Part shown: one piece after another, positions 1 through 5,968 of the stretch
How the letters are laid out: the number at the start of each line of letters is the position of its first letter
Position numbering within the stretch: the first letter of the stretch is position 1
Assembly (NCBI GenBank): GCA_020854785.1
Contig: JAHFZE010000088.1
Span: 1 to 5,968 of the forward strand
Source: Methanomethylovorans sp.
Lineage (GTDB): Archaea > Halobacteriota > Methanosarcinia > Methanosarcinales > Methanosarcinaceae
DNA: 5,968 nt
Direction: 5' to 3'
Notes under the pieces: generated by a model
Told to the model about the DNA's origin: nothing
The model's database searches: none
The model's input: only the letters and a program-made list of their open reading frames with translations
Position numbers and translations under genes: made by a program

Positions 1-1
1 C

Positions 2-457
2 TACTGGTACATGCTCAGCCGGGGTTACTGGCTCTTTGAGTACATGCCGATATCAAGGATACTGCTGCACTCCAAAGCAAAATATGCCCTCTCCTATCTG
101 TATACCGAAACCGATGATAACGATCTTACATACTTCATAAACTACAACCTCTCTGCAATAGAAAAAGCGCTGCAAGAACTCGAAGAGTACATTAGCCTCA
201 AAAAGCAGGAACAACATGAAACGATGCAGGTCATTGAATCCTCTGAGAATCTGAACCTCAGGCAGGCTGACATACTCAAGAATCTGCTCAAAGAACCTGA
301 CAGATACTTCTCCATTGCTGAGATCAAAGGAAAGTACAACATTGCCTATGACACAGCAAGAAATGACATGCAGCATCTTGCGAAACTGGGGTATGTCGAA
401 AAGCTCGAAAGAGGCAGGAGCTTCATGTATAAGTATAAAGGTGTTGAACGGATGTAG
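2..457 (+). CDS. Fic family protein, C-terminal part (cut by left window edge)
   Basis: The frame is open through the left edge; the first in-window ATG (position 11) is internal, because the residues YWYMLSRGYWLFEYM are what follows the catalytic HPFxxGNGR loop in Fic proteins. The AMP-transferring core motif itself therefore lies just outside the window and cannot be checked. What is visible, counted from that ATG, is the end of the Fic fold with the conserved SKAKYALSYLYTETDDNDLTYF stretch split here over about residues 21-43, then a helical, probably coiled segment (about 48-75), then a winged-helix DNA-binding domain (about 80-145, containing AYDTARNDMQHLAKLGYVEK). Fic enzymes of this architecture modify protein targets with AMP, and some repress their own transcription; the target here is unknown. 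It precedes hsdR on the same strand by 192 bases, a placement seen in many type I restriction loci. Family call is firm; a role linked to restriction is inferred. Confidence 0.85.
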   Translation, partial: YWYMLSRGYWLFEYMPISRILLHSKAKYALSYLYTETDDNDLTYFINYNLSAIEKALQELEEYISLKKQEQHETMQVIESSENLNLRQADILKNLLKEPDRYFSIAEIKGKYNIAYDTARNDMQHLAKLGYVEKLERGRSFMYKYKGVERM

Positions 458-470
458 TGAGTATCAATAT

Positions 471-507
471 CTACCAATATCTACCAAATTGGTAGTAACT
501 CTTTTTT
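471..507 (+). terminator. stem-loop followed by T-run after the Fic gene
   Basis: CTACCAAT (471-478) pairs perfectly with ATTGGTAG (488-495) around a 9-nt loop. A second, competing pairing uses CTACCA at 481-486 with the same right arm. Six T residues follow at 502-507. The position, 14 bases after the Fic stop codon, fits a transcription terminator for the upstream unit; archaea often terminate on T-runs. The underlying cause is a tandem 10-base repeat, CAATATCTAC at 465-474 and 475-484, so an operator for the Fic winged-helix domain is an alternative reading. Confidence 0.45.
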
Positions 508-559
508 GAATGTCTCCAAACAGGCAACCTCCGTCATCACACGCTTAAAAACATCAAGC

Positions 560-594
560 TTAAATATAGAAAACATCAATTTCTTTAAAATATA
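560..594 (+). promoter_or_regulatory. hsdR: TATA-like boxes before hsdR
   Basis: The AT-rich gap between the Fic gene and hsdR holds two archaeal TATA-like stretches, TTAAATATA near 560-568 and TTTAAAATATA at 584-594. The second would place transcription start near position 615-620, leaving a leader of about 30 bases before the hsdR ATG. This suggests hsdR can be transcribed independently of the Fic gene. AT richness makes chance matches likely, so this is only a candidate. Confidence 0.4.
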
Positions 595-636
595 CAAACA
601 GTTCTTAATTGAACAACGATCAGGGATATTTGCATG

Positions 637-642
637 AAGGTG
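637..642 (+). promoter_or_regulatory. hsdR: ribosome binding site of hsdR
   Basis: AAGGTG matches the archaeal anti-Shine-Dalgarno (complement of the 16S 3' end reading GGAGGTGA) and lies 7 bases before the ATG at 650. It fixes the hsdR start. An out-of-frame ATG at 634 overlaps the site and opens only nine codons, ending at 661-663 inside hsdR; it has no binding site of its own. Confidence 0.75.
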
Positions 643-649
643 CCACCAC

Positions 650-3600
650 ATGAGCGAAAATGAACTCGAACAACTCTGCTTGACCTGGTTCCAGGACAAC
701 GGCTGGGACTACCGGTACGGTCCCGATATCGCTCATGACGGCATAAGCCCGGAACGGCAGGATTACCGGCAGGTCATCCTGCCAAGTCGTCTTCTTAGTT
801 CACTGCATCGCCTGAATCCCAGTGTGCCTGCTCCAATACTGGAAGAGGTCCTGCACATCCTCAGCAAGCCACAGCATCTTTCTCTTGTTAAGAACAACCG
901 CGCTTTCCATGAGATGCTGCTGGAAGGAGTGCCTGTGGAGTATGAAATAGACGGGCAGATGCGAGGGGACAGGGTACGGCTCATTGACTTTGAGCATCGG
1001 GAAATGAACAGGTTCCTTGTTGTGAACCAGTTCACAGTGCAGGGTCTGAAGCAACCCCGCAGACCCGACATAGTGGTTTTCATAAACGGATTGCCCATTG
1101 CTGTCATTGAGTTGAAGAATCCGGCTGTGGAACAAGCGGATATATGGAAAGCATGGGAGCAGCTGCATACCTATAAAACAGAAATAGCGGATCTCTTCGT
1201 GTTCAACGAGGCCTTGGTGATCTCCGACGGGTTCAATGCCCGTGTAGGTTCACTGACAGCATCAAAGGAATGGTTCATGCCCTGGCGGACCATCCGCAGT
1301 GAAGCGGATCAGCCTCTTCTGGAATATGAGCTGGAAAAAGTAGTAAAAGGCTTCTTTGCACCTGAGCTGCTGCTGGACTACCTGCGCCATTTCATTCTCT
1401 TCGAACCAGATGGGGATACGCTCATCAAAAAGATCGCAGGATATCATCAGTTCCATGCTGTGCGGGAAGCAGTACGTGCAACTATCATAGCTGCCGGGCT
1501 AACTCCAACCTCAGAAGCAAAAGAGCCACGTGCAAACTATGCCGAGAAAGTGATACGCGGATCAAAGCGTGGCGGTATAATCTGGCATACACAGGGATCA
1601 GGTAAGAGCATCTCCATGGCATGCTTTGCAGGCAAGCTGATGCAACAGCCGGAAATGAATAATCCCACGCTTGTCGTTGTCACTGACCGTAACGATCTTG
1701 ACGGACAGTTATTCAGGAACTTTGTCAATGCAAAAATGCTGCTCAAGGAAACTCCCATACAGGCTGAGAGCCGCGAGGAGTTACGTGAACTGCTCGAGGA
1801 TCGGCCTTCAGGTGGCATAATCTTCACCACCATTCAAAAGTTCATGCCCGGAAAAGGTGAAACCCATTTTCCAAAACTCACCGATCGTGATAATGTTGTA
1901 GTGATAGCCGACGAGGCACACCGCAGCCAATATGGCTTCCGGGCAATAATGGACACAACCACAGGAGCTTTCAAATACGGTTATGCTCATCACATGCGTT
2001 CGGCCCTGCCAGCAGCAACCTTCGTAGGTTTCACCGGTACACCTATCGAAAGCGATGATAAGGACACCCGCAGTGTATTTGGCGAATATGTCAGTATCTA
2101 CGATATCCAGGATGCAGTGCTGGATGGTGCAACAGTGCCCATCTTTTACGAAAGCCGTCTGGCAAAGCTGGACATAAACCAGACTGATATCGAAAGGCTC
2201 AACGAGGAAGTGGAGGAAGTCCTGGAGGATGAGGAAGACATTGCCTTACGCGAAAGATCAAAATCCCGCTGGGCAGCCCTGGAACAACTGGTCGGAGCCG
2301 AGAAGCGCATTCAGGAAGTTGCCAATGACCTGGTAACTCATTTTGAGAACAGGAACTCTTCCATAAAAGGCAAGGGTATGATCGTATGCATGAGCCGCGA
2401 GATATGTGTGCGCATGTACGATGCCATCACTGAATTAAGACCCCAGTGGCATAGTGATGATCCCACCAGGGGAGCAATAAAGATCATCATGACAGGTTCT
2501 GCCTCTGATGAGGCACATCTTCAGGCTCACATATACAGCTCCCAGACAAAGAAGATGCTGGAGAATCGATTCAAGGATCCTGAAGATCCGCTGCAGCTTG
2601 TCATCGTACGTGACATGTGGCTCACAGGATTTGATGTGCCATGTCTGCATACAATGTACGTGGACAAGCCCATGCGTGCTCATAACCTCATGCAGGCAAT
2701 AGCACGCGTGAACCGTGTGTTCCATGAAAAACAGGGTGGTCTTGTAGTGGACTACATTGGCATTGCCTCAGAACTGCGTGCTGCTCTGGTAAACTATGTA
2801 GAGAACCGGGGCAAAGGCACTCCTACTATTGATAACTCTGAACCTCTGGCAATACTGAAGGGAGAAATGGAAAAGGCCAGGGGTATGTTCCATGGCTTCA
2901 ACTACATGGACTACAAGACCAATGCAGTGCAGCTGCTGCTGCCTGCAGCTAACCATATCCTTGGTCTTGAGAATGGTCGCAAACGATATTTTGATGTCGT
3001 GCTTGCCATCTCCAAAGCATATTCACTATGCGGGACCAGGGACGAAGCAATGCTTCTTCGCGAAGAGATCGCATTTTTCCAGGCAGTGAAGGTCGTTATT
3101 TCCAAAGCCTCGAGCAGTGATAAAAAGCTGGCAGAGGAAAAGAAGGACCAGATCATCAAACAGATCCTTGATAATGCCCTTGTGGCAGAAGGTGTGGAAG
3201 ACATCTTCAAGCTTGCAGGTCTGGATAAACCAGACCTGAGTATCCTGTCCGATGCATTCCTCGATGAAATAAGGAACTTACCCCACAAGAATCTTGCAGT
3301 GGAGCTGTTGCAAAAACTCCTTAAGGACCAGATCAGGTCCAGGACACGCAGTAACGTGATACAGGAACGTAAATTCAGTGAACGTTTAAGTGCTTCCCTG
3401 AATAAATATCATGGTCGTGCCGTGAAAAGTGCTGAGGTCATAGAGGAACTTATTGCAATGGCCAAAGAGTTCCGTGAAGCTGCAAAACGTGGTGAGGAAC
3501 TTGGACTCAACGAATCGGAGATAGCATTCTACGATGCACTAGCAGACAATGAAAGTGCTGTTCGCGAACTGGGTGATGAGACTCTAAAGAAGATCGCACA

Positions 3601-3805
3601 GGAACTGGCGGACAAACTGAGAAAAAGCACAACAGTAGACTGGCAGAAACGGGATAGTGTCCGTGCAAAACTGCGCAATCTGGTACGCATAACCCTTCGT
3701 CGGTATAAGTATCCACCTGATAAACAGGAAGATGCTATTCAATTAGTATTGCAGCAGGCAGAGCGGCTGTCTGATGACTGGAGCAAAGTACTTGAAAGTG
3801 CCTGA
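650..3805 (+). CDS. hsdR: type I restriction endonuclease subunit R (HsdR)
   Basis: This is the motor and nuclease subunit of a type I restriction-modification complex. With HsdM and HsdS it binds unmethylated target sites, translocates DNA using ATP and cuts at a distance. The 1051 residues match the family's usual length. The N-terminal PD-(D/E)xK nuclease shows D140, E154 and K156 (RRPDIVVF then IELKN), with a QxxxY element at Q171-Y175. The YHQ element (265-267) opens the helicase region. Helicase motifs follow in order: Walker A TQGSGKS (314-320), VVTDRNDL (343-350), DEAH (421-424), TGTP (462-465), GFDVP (660-664) and QAIARVNR (682-689). The remaining ~350 residues are a mostly helical C-terminal region expected to contact HsdM. 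Start is ATG with a good AAGGTG site; the stop TGA is followed at once by TAA. No frameshift or missing catalytic residue is seen. hsdM and hsdS are absent from the window, so function depends on genes beyond the left edge or elsewhere. Confidence 0.97.
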   Translation: MSENELEQLCLTWFQDNGWDYRYGPDIAHDGISPERQDYRQVILPSRLLSSLHRLNPSVPAPILEEVLHILSKPQHLSLVKNNRAFHEMLLEGVPVEYEIDGQMRGDRVRLIDFEHREMNRFLVVNQFTVQGLKQPRRPDIVVFINGLPIAVIELKNPAVEQADIWKAWEQLHTYKTEIADLFVFNEALVISDGFNARVGSLTASKEWFMPWRTIRSEADQPLLEYELEKVVKGFFAPELLLDYLRHFILFEPDGDTLIKKIAGYHQFHAVREAVRATIIAAGLTPTSEAKEPRANYAEKVIRGSKRGGIIWHTQGSGKSISMACFAGKLMQQPEMNNPTLVVVTDRNDLDGQLFRNFVNAKMLLKETPIQAESREELRELLEDRPSGGIIFTTIQKFMPGKGETHFPKLTDRDNVVVIADEAHRSQYGFRAIMDTTTGAFKYGYAHHMRSALPAATFVGFTGTPIESDDKDTRSVFGEYVSIYDIQDAVLDGATVPIFYESRLAKLDINQTDIERLNEEVEEVLEDEEDIALRERSKSRWAALEQLVGAEKRIQEVANDLVTHFENRNSSIKGKGMIVCMSREICVRMYDAITELRPQWHSDDPTRGAIKIIMTGSASDEAHLQAHIYSSQTKKMLENRFKDPEDPLQLVIVRDMWLTGFDVPCLHTMYVDKPMRAHNLMQAIARVNRVFHEKQGGLVVDYIGIASELRAALVNYVENRGKGTPTIDNSEPLAILKGEMEKARGMFHGFNYMDYKTNAVQLLLPAANHILGLENGRKRYFDVVLAISKAYSLCGTRDEAMLLREEIAFFQAVKVVISKASSSDKKLAEEKKDQIIKQILDNALVAEGVEDIFKLAGLDKPDLSILSDAFLDEIRNLPHKNLAVELLQKLLKDQIRSRTRSNVIQERKFSERLSASLNKYHGRAVKSAEVIEELIAMAKEFREAAKRGEELGLNESEIAFYDALADNESAVRELGDETLKKIAQELADKLRKSTTVDWQKRDSVRAKLRNLVRITLRRYKYPPDKQEDAIQLVLQQAERLSDDWSKVLESA

Positions 3806-3859
3806 TAAATGGTCGCTTTGATCACTTGGCAGTACCATCCAAAAAATAGTGGGGTTATC

Positions 3860-3947
3860 CTCACACACTCTCCCTCAATATCTTCGCGATCTCCGGCTCC
3901 TTCTCCACGAGTTCCATCAAGGCCATGGCAATATCAGATCGCTTCTT
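3860..3947. repeat. direct repeat, copy A of integrase 3' end
   Basis: These 88 bases are identical to 4082-4169. On the minus strand they encode the last 28 residues of the integrase plus its stop codon. To the right, similarity continues weakly to about 3959 and then ends; to the left it fades within about 20 bases. The two copies lie 222 bases apart, a multiple of three. Confidence 0.97.
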
Positions 3948-3971
3948 TTCAATATCAACCCTTAAATCCAT
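3861..3971 (-). pseudogene. remnant of a second integrase C-terminus
   Basis: On the minus strand this stretch reads MDLRVDIEKKRSDIAMALME and on to the stop, matching the intact integrase end (LDLEAAVDVEKKRSDIAM and so on). The last 28 residues are identical at DNA level, while the ten or so before them align only with substitutions and a two-residue gap. This means a related but diverged integrase gene once stood here, or a duplicated end has since decayed. Zinc-ribbon cysteines and the catalytic domain are missing. An ATG at 3969-3971 would allow a 36-residue peptide, and a TATA-like sequence lies upstream (about 4036-4047 on the same strand), so expression of a small tail peptide cannot be excluded, but a gene remnant is more likely. 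Confidence 0.75.
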
Positions 3972-4010
3972 AACACTATGAAAAAAGAAATCTGGAAACC
4001 TAGATTGCGT

Positions 4011-4027
4011 TATTACTATTAGTAATA
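4011..4027. repeat. 17-base AT-rich palindrome
   Basis: TATTACTA and TAGTAATA form a perfect 8-base inverted repeat around a single central base. It sits between the intact integrase and the duplicated tail, about 10-25 bases from a TATA-like sequence (TTTTATATAC on the minus strand). It could be an operator or recombination-protein site; it could also be chance in AT-rich DNA. Confidence 0.5.
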
Positions 4028-4081
4028 CAGCTTTTGTATATAAAACAGATATATCAAAAAATAAATAGTGAGGGCCAGCCT

Positions 4082-4169
4082 CTCACACACTCTCCCTCAA
4101 TATCTTCGCGATCTCCGGCTCCTTCTCCACGAGTTCCATCAAGGCCATGGCAATATCAGATCGCTTCTT
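4082..4169. repeat. direct repeat, copy B inside the integrase gene
   Basis: These 88 bases, the 3' end of the intact integrase gene, are identical to 3860-3947 in the same orientation. Such a repeat can support slippage or homologous deletion of the 222 bases between the copies, which would leave a complete integrase gene. Confidence 0.97.
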
Positions 4170-5237
4170 CTCCACATCCACAGCCGCTTCAAGATCAAGG
4201 ACCATCCCACATGATGCACAAAAGTCTGAGGTCGGACCATTTATGGTCTTGCATCTTGCACATTTCCTGGGGACGAGCTCAGATGCCTTTTCGTTTTTCT
4301 GTTTCAGTCCATAGTGTTCAAGTATCGTATTGTCCACCTGCCCTCCCTGGAGGTGCAGGTATGTTGCGGACATCCTTGTCCCATGTTTCCAGCCCATGTG
4401 CATCTCAAGCTGTGCCTGTGACATGAAACCTGCATAATCCGTAGCTCTGGAGTGCCGGAACAGGTGATTGTACACTCTTTTCTTAATGCCTGCTTTCTGT
4501 GCAGTTGCCTTTATCGATTTCCGAATGGCTCCATAGCTCATCTGCTTTCCGAAATTGCGATGGCCGATGTTCACCCAGAGCGGAGCATCAGGATCGTTCC
4601 TAAAGGGATGTATATCAAGCCATTTGGCAATGTAGGGCCCACTGAAGACCAGTCTGATCCTTCTCATACCCGTTTTTCCTTTGACCATAACAAATGCCCC
4701 AACATCATCGAAGACGATATGCTTGATCTTAACGTCCCCTATCTCGCCCACGCGAGCTCCAGCATCATACCATGATGCTGCAATAGCCTTGTCTCGCGGA
4801 TGGCAGGCAGCATCGATCATCTTCATGCATTCCTCCTCCACAAGGAGCTCTTCAGGAAGCATCTGGTCAGATTGCTTTATAGGGGTCTTGATCCACTCGG
4901 TCATCTGTGGTTCCTTCCCTCCGTTAAGCCAGCGGAAGAAACGCTTGATAGTGACCTTATATCCCTGCTTGGTCCATGGCCGCTTGTCCGATCTCTCCAG
5001 CTCAGCCAGAAAACGATACATATCGGTCATTGTGACCTGATCGAAATCCTTGCCAAAACCCTGGCTGAGGATGTTCAACTGGCTCAGGTACTTGAGGATC
5101 CTTGCCTCAGACAAGCCTTCTGCATACAATACGTTCACAAAAGCAAAAATAGTGTCTTTGTTCTTTTGTGAATAAGCTGCCTCAATTATCCTTTTTTCAG
5201 CAGCCGCGATGTTTCTCTTATAGTCATACAGTCCCAT
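4083..5237 (-). CDS. tyrosine recombinase (integrase) with C-terminal zinc ribbon
   Basis: A site-specific recombinase that breaks and rejoins DNA through a covalent tyrosine link, probably responsible for integration or excision at the neighbouring tRNA-Ser gene. Numbered from an upstream TTG at 5243, the N-terminal SAM-like core-binding domain spans about 25-110 and the catalytic domain about 130-310. The catalytic set is complete: R164 (GARVGE), K190 (VKGKTG hairpin), H260 and R263 (HLFRHSRATD), W285 in the His/Trp position (MGWKHG) and nucleophile Y295 (SATYLHL). A zinc ribbon follows with C328, C331, C342 and C345, then a charged helical tail ending EIAKILRESV. I prefer the ATG at 5237: AAAGGA lies 10 bases before it and only 4 before the TTG, though TTG remains possible. 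It runs in the same direction as the tRNA and lies directly downstream of it, and it is convergent with hsdR. Its 3' end is duplicated further left. Confidence 0.95.
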   Translation of the reverse strand: MGLYDYKRNIAAAEKRIIEAAYSQKNKDTIFAFVNVLYAEGLSEARILKYLSQLNILSQGFGKDFDQVTMTDMYRFLAELERSDKRPWTKQGYKVTIKRFFRWLNGGKEPQMTEWIKTPIKQSDQMLPEELLVEEECMKMIDAACHPRDKAIAASWYDAGARVGEIGDVKIKHIVFDDVGAFVMVKGKTGMRRIRLVFSGPYIAKWLDIHPFRNDPDAPLWVNIGHRNFGKQMSYGAIRKSIKATAQKAGIKKRVYNHLFRHSRATDYAGFMSQAQLEMHMGWKHGTRMSATYLHLQGGQVDNTILEHYGLKQKNEKASELVPRKCARCKTINGPTSDFCASCGMVLDLEAAVDVEKKRSDIAMALMELVEKEPEIAKILRESV

Positions 5238-5254
5238 ATCCAATACATCCTTTT

Positions 5255-5283
5255 CCCTGCTTATAATATGAAAATAAGCAGGG
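5255..5283. promoter_or_regulatory. 10-bp inverted repeat over a TATA-like sequence before the integrase
   Basis: CCCTGCTTAT (5255-5264) and ATAAGCAGGG (5274-5283) are a perfect inverted repeat with a 9-base spacer. Read on the minus strand, the spacer and inner arms hold CATATTATAA, a TATA-like box that would start transcription near 5240, almost at the integrase start codon. No T-run follows the stem on the minus strand, so a terminator is unlikely. An operator, or a recombination arm site near the tRNA junction, fits the position better. The repeat is certain; its role is inferred. Confidence 0.6.
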
Positions 5284-5315
5284 TGAAAGTGTTGGGCTTA
5301 TGACTGTGATGGTCA

Positions 5316-5431
5316 CGCCGAGGTTGGGATTCGAACCCAAGCACCCCGTCAGGGGAAACCGGTCTCGAGCCGATCGCATATAGACTCCTGGGCATTTGTT
5401 CCGTTGGATTGGTCCGCTCTGCCACCTCGGC
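5316..5431 (-). tRNA. tRNA-Ser(CGA) with an enlarged D-loop
   Basis: Read on the minus strand, a complete type II tRNA folds. The acceptor stem is GCCGAGG (5431-5425) with CCTCGGC (5323-5317), and the discriminator is G at 5316. The D-stem is GCA with TGC. The anticodon arm is ATCGG CTCGAGA CCGGT (5374-5358) with anticodon CGA at 5367-5365. A long variable arm has a CCCC/GGGG stem, and the T-arm is TTGGG TTCGAAT CCCAA (5340-5324). G discriminator, long variable arm and anticodon all agree on serine (UCG codons). CCA is not encoded. The D-loop (5379-5419) has 41 nt where about 12-14 are expected, so the gene is 116 bases rather than about 87-89. The extra part might be an unusual intron, a tolerated insertion, or an inactivating one. 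It is transcribed away from the EndoQ-like gene toward the integrase. Confidence 0.88.
5386..5412 (-). other. extra ~27-nt segment inside the tRNA D-loop
   Basis: The segment lies between the conserved GG of the D-loop (5415-5414) and the CTATATGC that leads into the D-stem. It is bordered by GGA on both sides (5415-5413 and 5388-5386), so 27 bases is the unit if those are a direct repeat; 29 is equally possible from the loop pattern. It contains CCAATCCAA and TGCC, the latter able to pair with GGCA at 5423-5420 and so compete with the normal D-stem. GGAC (5415-5412) can also pair with GTCT (5385-5382), extending the D hairpin. I could not build a bulge-helix-bulge motif of the kind cut by archaeal tRNA splicing endonuclease. 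Confidence 0.65.
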
Positions 5432-5461
5432 ACTGCTGCTGCGAACTTGAAGGCATTAATC

Positions 5462-5470
5462 TTTTATATA
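5462..5470 (-). promoter_or_regulatory. TATA box of the tRNA-Ser gene
   Basis: TATATAAAA on the minus strand is a near-ideal archaeal TATA box. About 25 bases downstream gives a start near 5440, leaving a short leader before the tRNA 5' end at 5431. It lies between the EndoQ-like stop codon and the tRNA, so the tRNA appears to keep its own promoter despite its altered D-loop. Confidence 0.75.
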
Positions 5471-5483
5471 GATATCGTGGGGC

Positions 5484-5968
5484 TCAGAACTCGAACAGTG
5501 ACTTCTGTTCATTATCCATGGGTTTTTTTTGAGTTTTTGATGGGGTGGGACCATTTTTTCTGTCTGCAGGCAATTCCAGCCAGCCATACTGACCTCCTCC
5601 ACCCGGGTGCATAATGATCTCCTCGTTCCTGAAGGCCATGATGGCATTTACTATTTTCCTATCCACAAAACCCATATTTTCAGCCGGCACATCCAATAGC
5701 ACTTTTACCTCGCTGCCAAACTTTTCCACTAGGGAGTTCCAGGCTGATTGCACGCCTTTGGTGTTTATGCTGGCATGTCCCAATGCCATCATTATCACTT
5801 CAGAAAGAGGTGCAAGATGCACATAGGAAGGCCTATGTTCAGGATGTTGAGGTTCATCCAGGTCTGCAAGCTCGTTCACTCTGTCCCTCACACCCTTTTT
5901 GATCTGGCCTCTACACTTGCTGCATTTCCATTTCAGTTGCACTGCTTCTTTCAAGGTGTAGTGGGTAA
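5484..5968 (-). CDS. endonuclease Q-like DNA repair nuclease, C-terminal part (cut by right window edge)
   Basis: The frame stays open to the right edge; the TTG at 5954 is not the start, since upstream codons read THYTLKEAVQ as in longer family members. EndoQ is a PHP-fold enzyme that nicks DNA 5' to deaminated bases such as uracil and hypoxanthine. The PHP catalytic part is outside the window. Visible, numbered from that TTG, are a CxxC zinc-binding pair (C11, C14), the RVNELAD element following it, the PSYVHLAPLSEVIMMALG segment typical of the family, and a conserved stretch ending PGGGGQYGWLEL. A polar, poorly conserved tail of about 25 residues ends in QKSLFEF, which matches a PCNA-interacting peptide. 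The gene probably belongs to the host chromosome rather than the integrated element, and it is followed after 52 bases by the tRNA on the same strand. The family call rests on recognised sequence pattern, not a search. Confidence 0.8.
   Translation of the reverse strand, partial: THYTLKEAVQLKWKCSKCRGQIKKGVRDRVNELADLDEPQHPEHRPSYVHLAPLSEVIMMALGHASINTKGVQSAWNSLVEKFGSEVKVLLDVPAENMGFVDRKIVNAIMAFRNEEIIMHPGGGGQYGWLELPADRKNGPTPSKTQKKPMDNEQKSLFEF

Larger units (their letters stand above)
3806..4082. other. gap between the convergent hsdR and integrase genes
   Basis: This 277-base stretch holds no intact gene. It contains the decayed second copy of the integrase tail (3861-3971), an AT-rich spacer with an odd-length palindrome (4011-4027), and a TATA-like stretch near 4036-4047. 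I see no convincing T-run terminator for hsdR. The sequence just left of each tail copy is also similar (a run of A then ATAGTG and GGG), so the duplication extends a little past the coding part into the 3' flank. Confidence 0.6.

Noticed and set aside
634..663. Nine-codon frame overlapping the hsdR start (ATG at 634)
   Set aside because: It has no ribosome binding site of its own; the AAGGTG inside it serves the hsdR ATG. Probably chance.
763..3288. Several open frames antisense to hsdR
   Set aside because: All are shadows of a gene with a complete, well-conserved motif set; none has a promoter or a recognisable domain.
3786..3828. Weak inverted repeat AAGTG/CACTT around the hsdR stop as a terminator
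   Set aside because: The stem is only 5 bp with a 27-base loop and no T-run follows.
4034..4426. Plus-strand open frame of about 130 codons opposite the integrase 3' end
   Set aside because: It lies antisense to a clear gene, has low-complexity Ser/Pro composition and resembles no family I recognise.
3806..5315. A second copy of the tRNA 3' end as an attachment site inside the window
   Set aside because: No match to the T-arm and acceptor sequence was seen outside the tRNA gene itself.
5386..5412. A standard archaeal tRNA intron with bulge-helix-bulge splice sites in the D-loop
   Set aside because: I tried the GGAC/GTCT and GGCA/TGCC pairings as the central helix. Neither gives 3-nt bulges on opposite strands with flanking helices, so a normal intron is not supported.
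1..5968. CRISPR array, transposase or insertion sequence
   Set aside because: No regularly spaced repeats, no transposase motifs and no terminal inverted repeats were seen. The only sizeable repeat is the pair at 3860 and 4082.

Overview
The window looks like a piece of a methanogenic archaeal chromosome, most likely a Methanosarcinales relative. The signs are archaeal TATA-type promoters (AT-rich octamers about 25 bases before the expected start sites), a GGTG-type Shine-Dalgarno sequence, a tRNA gene without an encoded CCA, and a neighbouring gene of the endonuclease Q (EndoQ) family, which is largely archaeal. The organism is inferred; nothing here names a genus.

Left part (1-3805, + strand): the C-terminal part of a Fic-family protein enters from the left edge, followed by a 192-base gap with a stem-loop plus T-run and TATA-like boxes. 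Then comes a complete, apparently intact type I restriction subunit, HsdR (1051 residues), with nuclease and helicase motifs all visible. hsdM and hsdS are not in the window; in many archaeal and bacterial type I loci they lie upstream of such a Fic gene, so the left edge probably cuts a larger restriction-modification locus.

Middle (3806-5315, - strand): a tyrosine recombinase with the complete catalytic set and an added C-terminal zinc ribbon converges on hsdR. Just past its stop codon lies a second, decayed copy of an integrase C-terminal tail that shares 88 identical bases with the intact gene, in the same reading frame. A 10-bp perfect inverted repeat sits directly before the integrase start.

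Right part (5316-5968, - strand): a tRNA-Ser(CGA) gene with its own strong TATA box, then the C-terminal part of an EndoQ-like DNA repair nuclease ending in a likely PCNA-binding peptide. The tRNA fold is otherwise normal, but its D-loop is 41 nt long, roughly 27-29 nt more than expected.

Taken together, the arrangement core gene - tRNA-Ser - integrase - restriction system suggests the right boundary of an integrated element or defence island whose cargo includes the type I restriction locus. The most unusual items are the enlarged tRNA D-loop and the duplicated integrase tail. The large genes themselves belong to known families.
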